Assembly (NCBI GenBank): GCA_004356415.1
Contig: SMWN01000009.1
Span: 1 to 8,855, forward strand
Reading direction: 5' to 3'
Source of the DNA: Gammaproteobacteria bacterium
GTDB lineage: Bacteria; Pseudomonadota; Gammaproteobacteria; Eutrophobiales; Eutrophobiaceae
Length of the DNA stretch: 8,855 nt
Position numbers and translations under genes: made by a program. Positions 1 through 5,980 of the stretch are shown piece by piece (the stretch's first letter is position 1; each line of letters opens with the position of its first letter). The notes below the pieces were generated by a model. The model was given only the letters and a program-made list of their open reading frames with translations. It was not told the DNA's origin and did no database searches.

Positions 1-728
1 ACTTTCAAGCTATCACCGGTGATCATGCTTGACCGGGATGAGGCCAGAAACAGGACTGCTTCGGCAATATCCTCAACCTGACCGAGGCGTCCCAAGGGGA
101 TACGATCCATGACAAATTTTCTGAAAACCGGTTCCTCAAACATGGGCTTGGTCATAGGTGTCTCGACAAAGGTCGGGGCAATCGTATTGACGCGTATGCC
201 ATGTGGTGCGAGTTCAACGGCCATGGCCTTGGTCAATCCTTCAATGGCATGTTTGGTCATGCAATAGACAGTTCTGTTAGGTGAGCCGACGTGTCCCATC
301 TGTGAAGACATATTGATGATCGAACCTTCAATATTTTCCCTTAGCATTACCCTGGTGGCGGATTGAGCTGTACGAAAAGCCGCCGCTACATTCAATTTCA
401 GCATAGCTAACAAGACTTCATTATCCACTTCTGCAAATGCTTGTGGTTTGTTTATCCCGGCATTATTAATCAGGATATCAAGGCGTGATAAGGCCTCGAT
501 CTTCAAATAAAACGCATCATCTGTAACGTCCTCCTGCCAGGTTTCGATTAAATCAGGGTAGCCATCCTTGACCGAATCCAAATCAGCCTGGCTCAAGTCT
601 ACGGCAATCACCTTGGCGCCCGCGGCAGCGAGAGTTTCCGTGCAGGCTCGACCGATGCCACGGCCGGCGCCAGTGACCAGAGCAACTTTGTTTTTTAATA
701 AATCGGCTTGGTTCTGTGTAGAGTGCAT
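1..728 (-). CDS. SDR-family NAD(P)-dependent oxidoreductase (3' end outside window)
   Basis: Classical short-chain dehydrogenase, predicted to oxidise or reduce an alcohol/ketone with a nicotinamide cofactor in the cytoplasm. From the ATG at 728, 242 codons are read before the window edge; the family is usually about 250 residues, so only the last few are missing. Visible motifs are the Rossmann glycine motif TGAGRGIG (residues 19-26), Asp44 after the second strand (often a sign of NAD preference), NNAG (88-91), Asn113, and the catalytic Ser142, Tyr155 and Lys159 (YCMTK). The C-terminal SDR block (APTFVETPMT, then PLGRLGQ) is also present. It diverges from the HisD-like gene across a 141 bp shared promoter region, which suggests co-regulation. 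HpsN-type dehydrogenases are accompanied by SDR partners in known dihydroxypropanesulfonate clusters, but this SDR's substrate cannot be told from sequence. The family call is firm and the substrate is unknown. A weak TAGGT lies upstream of the ATG as ribosome binding site. Confidence 0.95.
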   Translation of the reverse strand, partial: MHSTQNQADLLKNKVALVTGAGRGIGRACTETLAAAGAKVIAVDLSQADLDSVKDGYPDLIETWQEDVTDDAFYLKIEALSRLDILINNAGINKPQAFAEVDNEVLLAMLKLNVAAAFRTAQSATRVMLRENIEGSIINMSSQMGHVGSPNRTVYCMTKHAIEGLTKAMAVELAPHGIRVNTIAPTFVETPMTKPMFEEPVFRKFVMDRIPLGRLGQVEDIAEAVLFLASSRSSMITGDSLK

Positions 729-756
729 AATTATTGTTACCTATTTTCTTATTAAT

Positions 757-793
757 GATATTGCATCCGCAGTACAATATCGCTTAGGATGCA
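757..793. promoter_or_regulatory. Overlapping inverted repeats, candidate operator
   Basis: Two perfect 7 bp dyads overlap here. GATATTG (757-763) pairs with CAATATC (775-781) across 11 bp, and TGCATCC (762-768) pairs with GGATGCA (787-793) across 18 bp. They lie between the divergent start codons, where an operator for the LacI-type regulator would be expected. Spaced dyads of this length can arise by chance in AT-rich DNA, and neither has the CG-centred palindrome typical of LacI operators. Confidence 0.3.
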
Positions 794-804
794 CTCCACC
801 ACAA

Positions 805-827
805 GAGGTATAACCTCATTTGGTAAT
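805..827. promoter_or_regulatory. Inverted repeats near the rightward promoter, candidate operator
   Basis: GAGGT (805-809) and ACCTC (813-817) form a perfect dyad around a 3 bp centre. Overlapping it, ATAACC (810-815) and GGTAAT (822-827) form a second dyad with one mismatch. They sit about 45-65 bp before the HisD-like start and overlap the possible -35 hexamer TTGGTA at 820-825, a position suited to repression. There is no experimental or comparative support. Confidence 0.3.
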
Positions 828-856
828 AATTCTTAATTAATTAGTATGTAACGAGC

Positions 857-862
857 AAAGGG
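857..862 (+). promoter_or_regulatory. Ribosome binding site of the HisD-like gene
   Basis: AAAGGG lies 7 nt before the ATG at 870. It supports that start over the internal methionines, which are far downstream (next in-frame Met near residue 129). The N-terminus VKYLKTGK also matches the expected beginning of HpsN-type proteins. Confidence 0.6.
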
Positions 863-869
863 TGGTTGA

Positions 870-2153
870 ATGGTTAAGTATCTGAAAACCGGTAAATCCG
901 GAGAAGAGGTTGCCACTCAGGATGCACAGGTAAGGAAAACAGTTGAAGAGATTCTGGACGATATTACCCAACGTGGGGATGCAGCATTACGTGAATACTC
1001 GCAAAAATTTGATGACTGGGATCCCGCATCATTTCGTCTAACTGATGAGGAAATTCAATCCTGCTATAAGGAGGTTCCTGAGCAAGTTAAGGATGATATC
1101 GGCTTTGCTCAGACTCAAATTCGAAATTTTGCACAGCACCAACGAGATGCGTTACAGGATGTGGAAGTTGAGACATTACCAGGAGTGATATTGGGGCATA
1201 AAAATATTCCGGTGAAAAGTGTCGGGTGTTACGTGCCTGGTGGTAGATATCCCATGGTGGCCTCAGCACATATGAGTGTAGTGACTGCGAAAGTTGCAGG
1301 TGTGAAACGCATAATGGCAACTGCACCACCCAATCAGGGTAAACCACACCCGGCCATCGTTGTTGCGATGGATATGGGTGGCGCAAATGAAATCTATTGC
1401 CTCGGGGGCGTTCAGGCCGTTGGCGCAATGGCAATTGGTACCGAATCAATCGCTGCTGTGGATATGCTGGTAGGACCGGGAAATGCCTTCGTCGCTGAGG
1501 CCAAGCGCCAGTTGTTTGGCCGCGTTGGTATTGATCTCTTTGCAGGGCCGACGGAAACATTAGTGATTGCGGATGAATCAGTCGATGGCGAGCTATGTGC
1601 GACTGATTTACTGGGGCAGGCAGAACACGGGCCGAATTCACCTGCCATACTGCTGACAAATTCCGAGAAACTGGCCAAAGACACCATGCAGGAGGTAGAG
1701 CGTCAGTTAACCGTATTGCCTACTGCTGATATTGCAGGTCTAGCCTGGGAAGAGTATGGACAGGTGATCGTCTGTGATTCCTATGAAGAGATGGTTGAAG
1801 TGGCGGATAGTATTGCATCCGAACACGTCCAGGTCATGACCAAAGATCCCGACTACTTTCTGCAGAATATGACCAATTATGGTGCTTTATTCATTGGTGA
1901 GGAAACGAATGTCTCCTACGGCGATAAAGTCATTGGTACCAATCATACCCTGCCGACAAAGAAAGCAGCCCGTTATACGGGTGGACTATGGGTAGGGAAA
2001 TTTATTAAAACCTGCACTTACCAAAAAATCACAAAAGAAGCCTCAGTTATGGTTGGTGAATATTGCTCCCGATTATGCGAATTAGAAGGTTTCATGGGGC
2101 ACAAAGAACAGGCGGATATACGTATTCGACGGTTTTCTGATAATGCCGGATAA
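870..2153 (+). CDS. HisD-family zinc dehydrogenase, HpsN-like (sulfopropanediol 3-dehydrogenase type)
   Basis: A 427-residue protein of the histidinol dehydrogenase family, which performs NAD-linked four-electron oxidation of a primary alcohol to a carboxylate. All active-site residues of E. coli HisD have counterparts at almost constant offset: zinc ligands Gln250, His253, Asp352 and His411, and the catalytic Glu318-His319 pair. The glycine-rich CYVPGGRYPM (120-129) and VGPGN (201-205) blocks are also present. Several segments resemble HpsN, the HisD paralogue that oxidises 2,3-dihydroxypropane-1-sulfonate to sulfolactate, as I recall that family: the N-terminal VKYLK, VETLPGVILGH (99-110), and GGLWVGKF (371-378) where biosynthetic HisD has a different sequence. 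No other his gene is nearby; it heads a run with a LacI regulator and catabolic enzymes, which argues against histidine biosynthesis. A true histidinol dehydrogenase or an enzyme for another hydroxymethyl substrate cannot be excluded, so no symbol is assigned. Family very sure, substrate uncertain. Confidence 0.93.
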   Translation: MVKYLKTGKSGEEVATQDAQVRKTVEEILDDITQRGDAALREYSQKFDDWDPASFRLTDEEIQSCYKEVPEQVKDDIGFAQTQIRNFAQHQRDALQDVEVETLPGVILGHKNIPVKSVGCYVPGGRYPMVASAHMSVVTAKVAGVKRIMATAPPNQGKPHPAIVVAMDMGGANEIYCLGGVQAVGAMAIGTESIAAVDMLVGPGNAFVAEAKRQLFGRVGIDLFAGPTETLVIADESVDGELCATDLLGQAEHGPNSPAILLTNSEKLAKDTMQEVERQLTVLPTADIAGLAWEEYGQVIVCDSYEEMVEVADSIASEHVQVMTKDPDYFLQNMTNYGALFIGEETNVSYGDKVIGTNHTLPTKKAARYTGGLWVGKFIKTCTYQKITKEASVMVGEYCSRLCELEGFMGHKEQADIRIRRFSDNAG

Positions 2154-2162
2154 CATGTCATT

Positions 2163-3224
2163 ATGAGCCAATCACGTATGCCATCTCTGGAATTAGTACA
2201 AGATAGCAAGGTTTTACTACAAAAAGGTTACCGTGTAACCTCTTATGATGTGGCTAAACGTGCTGGCGTATCGCAATCTGCCGTATCCCGCTGTTTTAAA
2301 CCCGGTGCCAGTGTTTCAAAAAAGATGCGAGACCGGGTAATGAAAGCGGTAGCGGAAATGGGTTATCAGCCAAATGCAATTGCCCGTAGTTTAATAACGC
2401 GCCGTTCAAATCTGGTTGGGGTGATCCTGTCTGACTTTACCAGCCTGCATTATCCTGAGGTGCTTTTTGAACTTAACCACGGTTTCTCAAATCGAGGCGT
2501 ACATATCTTGTTGTTCACGTTGCATCGAGAGCGTGATGTGGATGAAATTATAGAACAGGTATTTCAATATCAGGTTGACGGAGTAGTTGTAGCGGCTACG
2601 CTTTTACCTGAGCAAATTGACAGGTTTGAAGAAAGAAATCTACCTCTCGTGTTTTTCAATCGTACTATTCAGGATCGATCAGTAAGTGCTGTTTGTTGCG
2701 ATCAGGCGGCAGGTGAAAGATTATTAGTCAATGCACTGGTTAATGCGGGACACAAGACATTTGGGGTAATTAGTGGCCCGGAAGATTCTCTGGTCAGTGT
2801 TCAACGTACAGCAGGTGCACGAGATCGTCTGAGTGAATTGGGGTTTGATAATGTCCCTATTCTCCAGGGCGACTACAGCTATGACAGTGGGCAGCAAGGT
2901 GCGCGTGAGCTGGTGGATCGATTCAAAGGTCAGCTGGATGCGATTATCTGTGCGAATGATGTCATGGCGATTGGATGTATGGATACCCTGCGCAAGGAAT
3001 TCTCTTTGGAAATCCCGGATGATATATCAGTAGTGGGATTCGACGGCATCACACCAGCTATCTGGTCCGGTTACGATCTCACGACAATAAGGCAACCCGT
3101 CAAGCAAATGTCAGAAGCTGCTGTGGATATGGTAATGGATCGTGTGGATAATCCTGATAAGGTTCCTGAGATGCGAGTGTTCTCCGGAAATATGCAAAAC
3201 GGAAGTTCTGCCCGGATTTTATAA
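2163..3224 (+). CDS. LacI-family transcriptional regulator
   Basis: A 353-residue DNA-binding regulator of the LacI/GalR family, probably controlling this cluster in response to a pathway metabolite. The helix-turn-helix spans about residues 25-45 (VTSYDVAKRAGVSQSAVSR), followed by the hinge YQPNAIARSL (68-77) with the minor-groove Leu77. From about residue 84 (LVGVILSDF) a periplasmic-binding-protein-like effector domain follows, with ANDVMAIG, the VVGFDG block and TTIRQP typical of the family. The helix-turn-helix begins about 20 residues later than in most LacI proteins, so the protein has a short N-terminal extension; Met6 would be an alternative start that hardly changes this. The gene starts 9 bp after the HisD-like stop, so the two are very likely co-transcribed and the regulator may control its own expression. 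The ligand cannot be deduced. No strong Shine-Dalgarno sequence is visible, consistent with coupling to the upstream gene. Confidence 0.96.
   Translation: MSQSRMPSLELVQDSKVLLQKGYRVTSYDVAKRAGVSQSAVSRCFKPGASVSKKMRDRVMKAVAEMGYQPNAIARSLITRRSNLVGVILSDFTSLHYPEVLFELNHGFSNRGVHILLFTLHRERDVDEIIEQVFQYQVDGVVVAATLLPEQIDRFEERNLPLVFFNRTIQDRSVSAVCCDQAAGERLLVNALVNAGHKTFGVISGPEDSLVSVQRTAGARDRLSELGFDNVPILQGDYSYDSGQQGARELVDRFKGQLDAIICANDVMAIGCMDTLRKEFSLEIPDDISVVGFDGITPAIWSGYDLTTIRQPVKQMSEAAVDMVMDRVDNPDKVPEMRVFSGNMQNGSSARIL
2225..2241. promoter_or_regulatory. Perfect 7 bp dyad inside the start of the regulator gene
   Basis: AGGTTAC (2225-2231) and GTAACCT (2235-2241) form a perfect inverted repeat around CGT. 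This resembles a CG-centred LacI-type operator and lies 62 bp inside the regulator's own coding sequence, where a roadblock site could give autoregulation. It encodes part of the segment just before the helix-turn-helix, so coding constraint or chance may explain it. Confidence 0.25.
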
Positions 3225-3279
3225 AGCCGCTAAAATTTTTAGATTAGATTGCTTTCGTAGTTTTTACATTGAGATAGTA
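3225..3279 (+). other. 55 bp gap between regulator and hydrolase genes
   Basis: This is the widest same-strand gap in the rightward run. It contains CTAAAA/TTTTAG, a nearly uninterrupted AT dyad at 3230-3242, too AT-only to be a convincing terminator. TTGCTT at 3249-3254 could act as a -35 hexamer, but no good -10 follows. Ribosome binding before the ATG at 3280 is weak (GAGAT). I see no strong signal here, so read-through from the upstream genes is the simplest assumption. Confidence 0.3.
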
Positions 3280-3990
3280 ATGGGCATTGTAGAACATCTA
3301 GTGTTATTGCCTGGGATGATGTGTGACGGACGTTTATGGGCCGAACAAATTGATGGTTTAAAGGACTTTTGTGCTTCCATTACCGTGGCGGATATCACAA
3401 GTGCCGATAGTATCGAAACCATTGCACAGAGCGTACTTGAGAAAGTTCCTGATCAATTTGCCCTCGCCGGTCTTTCCATGGGTGGCATAGTTGCCTTTGA
3501 GATCTGGCGACAGGCATCTGAAAGGGTGAGTCGTTTGGCATTATTGGATAGCAATGCCCATGCTGAGCTTTCAGAAAGCGGTAGACAACGTGATCAATTA
3601 TTACGCAGGGCATTGGCTGGTGAATTCAGGGAAGTCATTACTGATGCACTTAAACCTGTTTATTTGGCTGAAGTAAATAAACAAAATCTAGCGCTGTTAG
3701 ACATAATTCTAAGCATGGCTTTGGATCTGGGAACTGATGTGTTTGAGAGGCAGTGTAACGCTCTCAAAAATAGAAGAGAAAGTGAATCAACATTGCCAAC
3801 GATTACTGTCCCGACTTTGGTTTTATGCGGTGCCGAGGACAGTTTATGTCCTATTGAAATACATGAGCAGATGGCACAAGCCCTACCGAAAAGTAAGTTA
3901 GTCGTCATCGAAAAGTGTGGGCATCTATCAACAATGGAACAACCGGACCGTGTCATAGCTGAGATGCTTGAATGGTTGAAGGCTGCATAA
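3280..3990 (+). CDS. Alpha/beta-fold hydrolase
   Basis: A 236-residue alpha/beta hydrolase, predicted to be a cytoplasmic serine hydrolase acting on an ester, thioester or lactone. The nucleophile elbow is GLSMGG (64-69) with Ser66. The acid is Asp187 in the CGAEDSLCP block after a beta strand, and the base is His215 in EKCGHLSTMEQP. An oxyanion-hole type segment, LLPGMMCDGRLW, lies at residues 9-20. The open frame extends upstream to 3142, but that would overlap the regulator gene by 83 bp and add 46 residues of non-family sequence; the ATG at 3280 gives a normal N-terminus and is chosen. It follows the regulator by 55 bp, the largest gap in this run, so an internal promoter is possible. No signal peptide or membrane segment is seen. 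In context it may hydrolyse a pathway ester or lactone, but the substrate is unknown. Confidence 0.92.
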   Translation: MGIVEHLVLLPGMMCDGRLWAEQIDGLKDFCASITVADITSADSIETIAQSVLEKVPDQFALAGLSMGGIVAFEIWRQASERVSRLALLDSNAHAELSESGRQRDQLLRRALAGEFREVITDALKPVYLAEVNKQNLALLDIILSMALDLGTDVFERQCNALKNRRESESTLPTITVPTLVLCGAEDSLCPIEIHEQMAQALPKSKLVVIEKCGHLSTMEQPDRVIAEMLEWLKAA

Positions 3991-4012
3991 TTATCAAAGT
4001 AAATAGAAAATA

Positions 4013-5167
4013 ATGAAAACAAGTATTGATCGTATTCTCACGACCCATGTGGGCAGTTTGCCTCGTTCAAAAGCTGTATCTGATGGAGTATTTGCAAAAG
4101 AGAACAACGAATTAAAGGACGAATCGGCTTTACATGCAACAATAGCCAATGCTGTGAAAGAAGTTGTTAAACGGCAAGTTGAAAATGGTATTGATGTGGT
4201 AAGTGATGGCGAAATGAGCAAGATTAGTTATGCGACCTATATAAAGGATCGCATAACGGGCTTTGAGGGTGACAGCCCCAGACAGCCGCCTAAGGATTTG
4301 GAAGAGTTCCCGAAGTTTCTAGAAAAACAATCAAAATCAGGCGGCACACCCAGCTATAAGCGGCCTCGTTGTGTAAGTGAAATTAAAGTTAAGGATATGG
4401 GATCATTGGAAAGGGATCTCGCTAATTTCTCGTCTGCAATTTCAGAAAGCAAGCCAGTCGAAGGGTTTCTTAATGCTGCGTCACCCGGAGTGATTGCGCT
4501 GTTTCAACCTAATGAATATTATCCTGATCAGCAAACCTACCTGGAGGCATTGGCTGAAGCGATGCGGACTGAATATGAAGCCATTATTGAAGCGGGTTAT
4601 CTATTGCAGCTGGACTGCCCGGATCTGGGTCTGGGTCGGCATATGATGTTTAAGGATAAGACCGATGGTGAATATATCGAGTTGGCGGATCTCCACGTTG
4701 AAATGTTAAATCATGCCGTTCGAAATATTCCGGCAGATCGTATGCGGCTGCATGTCTGTTGGGGGAATTATGAAGGGCCTCATCATTGTGACGCGCCCAT
4801 GGAAATGGTTTTACCCATAGCGATTAAAGCCAAACCTCGTGCCTTATTGTTTGAATCAGCGAACCCAAGGCACGCCCATGAATGGGAGGTATTCAAGAAC
4901 ACCCGTATACCCGATGATAAGATCCTTGTTCCGGGAGTCATCGATTCGACAACCAATTTTATAGAGCATCCCAAACTGGTAGCTGAAAGGATCTGTCGCT
5001 TTGCTGATATCGTTGGTCGTGAAGGGGTAATAGCGGGAACTGATTGCGGTTTCTCAACCTTTGCGGGTTTTGGTGCGGTGGATGAAGACATTGTTTATGC
5101 AAAATTAGCCGCACTGGTTGAGGGAGCGCGTATCGCCAGTGATCGATTGTGGAGTAAGACGGCATGA
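4013..5167 (+). CDS. MetE-like (cobalamin-independent methionine synthase II family) zinc protein
   Basis: A 384-residue protein equivalent to only the C-terminal catalytic barrel of MetE, which is about twice as long. The family activates thiols with zinc for methyl or alkyl transfer. The full zinc set is visible: His247 and Cys249 (LHVCWGN), Glu281 (LLFESANPRH) and Cys345 (AGTDCGFST). The N-terminal THVGSLPR (11-18) and DGEMSK (65-70) blocks match the family's substrate-binding loops. Characterised relatives include core methionine synthases and epoxyalkane:coenzyme M transferase, which shares the His-X-Cys...Cys pattern. The HVCWGN variant and the catabolic context make a biosynthetic methionine synthase less likely, but homocysteine methylation cannot be ruled out. 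The gene follows the hydrolase by 22 bp and overlaps the aldolase by 4 bp, so it belongs to the same transcription unit. Ribosome binding upstream is weak. Fold and metal site are sure; the substrate is unknown. Confidence 0.93.
   Translation: MKTSIDRILTTHVGSLPRSKAVSDGVFAKENNELKDESALHATIANAVKEVVKRQVENGIDVVSDGEMSKISYATYIKDRITGFEGDSPRQPPKDLEEFPKFLEKQSKSGGTPSYKRPRCVSEIKVKDMGSLERDLANFSSAISESKPVEGFLNAASPGVIALFQPNEYYPDQQTYLEALAEAMRTEYEAIIEAGYLLQLDCPDLGLGRHMMFKDKTDGEYIELADLHVEMLNHAVRNIPADRMRLHVCWGNYEGPHHCDAPMEMVLPIAIKAKPRALLFESANPRHAHEWEVFKNTRIPDDKILVPGVIDSTTNFIEHPKLVAERICRFADIVGREGVIAGTDCGFSTFAGFGAVDEDIVYAKLAALVEGARIASDRLWSKTA
5151..5167 (+). promoter_or_regulatory. Ribosome binding site and ATGA stop/start overlap
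   Basis: GGAG at 5151-5154 lies 9 nt before the aldolase ATG at 5164, and that ATG shares ATGA with the TGA stop of the MetE-like gene. This arrangement indicates translational coupling and fixes the aldolase start. Confidence 0.75.
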
Positions 5168-5931
5168 CAATGTCACCAGTGGCAACGTTCCGGCATCGTC
5201 TGTTATCCAAAGAGATACTTATCGGGACGTTTGTCAAAACGCCATCGCCCATCATCTGTGAAGTACTCGGATTAACAGAACTCGATACTGTTTGTCTGGA
5301 TGCTGAACATGCACCCTTTGACAGGGTAGAACTGGATAGTAGTGTACAAGCACTTCGTGCAGCTCAAAAGCCCTCTTTGATCCGCGTTGCGGCAAATTCA
5401 CAGGAATATATATTGCAAGCACTGGATTACGGTGCGACGGGCGTCGTCGTTCCACATGTGAAAACACCTGAACAGGCAGCAGCTATTGTCAAGGCGGCAA
5501 GATTTGGTGAAGGTGGCCGTGGCTATTCAGGGTCTACCCGGGCTGCAGGTTACACAACTAAGCCTATGCAAAAGCATCTCAATGACAGTGCGACCGAGAC
5601 AACAGTCATTGCGCAGATCGAGGATCCCACTGCAGTCGCAGCTATAGATGAGATTTGCTCAGTTGATGGTATTGATTGTCTGTTTATAGGCAGAATGGAT
5701 CTGACCGTGGCTTTTAAAACGGATTCTCCTCATGATAATGTGGTAATAAAGGCAATAGAAAAAGTTTGTAAGGCAGGACAGGAATCTGGAAAAACTATTG
5801 GTATGTTTGTTCCTGATGATACTGAAGCCAAAAAATGGATGGCTCAAGGCGCAACTTTATTTTTATTGAGTTCTGATCACTCATTCATTATTAATGGCGC
5901 CAATAGATTGATAGCGACACTTAAATCCTGA
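5164..5931 (+). CDS. HpcH/HpaI-family aldolase
   Basis: A 255-residue class II (metal-dependent) aldolase of the HpcH/HpaI family, which cleaves 2-oxo-4-hydroxy acids to pyruvate (or a related oxoacid) and an aldehyde. Key residues align with E. coli HpaI at a constant offset of four: His49 (DAEHAP), Arg74 (LIRVAAN), and metal ligands Glu153 (QIEDP) and Asp179 (GRMDL). The central YGATGVVVPHVKTPEQA (89-105) and the glycine-rich GGRGYSG (117-123) are also typical. The usual GPxDLS block is here GRMDLTVA, a variation within the family that keeps the metal-binding Asp. Close relatives include 4-hydroxy-2-oxoheptanedioate aldolase and 2-keto-3-deoxy-L-rhamnonate aldolase; the sequence alone does not decide between them. 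It is the last gene of the rightward set and coupled to the MetE-like gene, so it likely performs a late carbon-carbon cleavage step of the pathway. Confidence 0.95.
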   Translation: MTMSPVATFRHRLLSKEILIGTFVKTPSPIICEVLGLTELDTVCLDAEHAPFDRVELDSSVQALRAAQKPSLIRVAANSQEYILQALDYGATGVVVPHVKTPEQAAAIVKAARFGEGGRGYSGSTRAAGYTTKPMQKHLNDSATETTVIAQIEDPTAVAAIDEICSVDGIDCLFIGRMDLTVAFKTDSPHDNVVIKAIEKVCKAGQESGKTIGMFVPDDTEAKKWMAQGATLFLLSSDHSFIINGANRLIATLKS

Positions 5932-5980
5932 TTTTACAATCATACGCTTTAATAAATTCCTACCTAATATAAGGCTAGCC
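5932..5980. other. Convergent intergenic gap with a weak near-palindrome
   Basis: Only 49 bp separate the stop codons of the converging aldolase and GMC genes. GGCTAGCC at 5973-5980 is a perfect 8 bp palindrome, extended with one mismatch to 5969-5984, which runs into the GMC stop codon. The stem would have only two GC pairs next to a CTAG loop and no T-run follows, so it is a poor intrinsic terminator. I see no better candidate in the gap. Confidence 0.3.

Larger units (their letters stand above)
729..869. promoter_or_regulatory. Divergent promoter/operator region between SDR and HisD-like genes
   Basis: This 141 bp gap is the only place in the window where transcription must start in both directions, so it should hold both promoters and the operator(s). 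It is AT-rich, especially 824-848. A possible rightward sigma-70 pair is TTGGTA (820-825) and TAGTAT (842-847) with 16 bp spacing. A possible leftward pair, read on the minus strand, is TTGTGG and GATATT with 17 bp spacing. Each hexamer matches the consensus only partly, so the exact elements are tentative. Several short inverted repeats lie inside and are listed separately. Confidence 0.6.

Noticed and set aside
568..813. 81-codon plus-strand frame across the SDR start
   Set aside because: It is antisense to the SDR N-terminus, including the Rossmann glycine motif, and has no recognisable domain.
1087..1659. 190-codon open frame on the minus strand inside the HisD-like gene
   Set aside because: It lies wholly antisense to a gene with an intact active site, has no family-like sequence and has a low-complexity, Arg/Gln/His-rich composition typical of a shadow frame.
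3142..3279. Upstream extension of the alpha/beta hydrolase frame
   Set aside because: It would overlap the regulator gene by 83 bp and add 46 residues not seen in the family; the ATG at 3280 starts the hydrolase fold normally.
3660..4022. 120-codon minus-strand frame opposite the hydrolase C-terminus
   Set aside because: It is antisense to the Asp/His part of the catalytic triad region and shows no domain; treated as a shadow.
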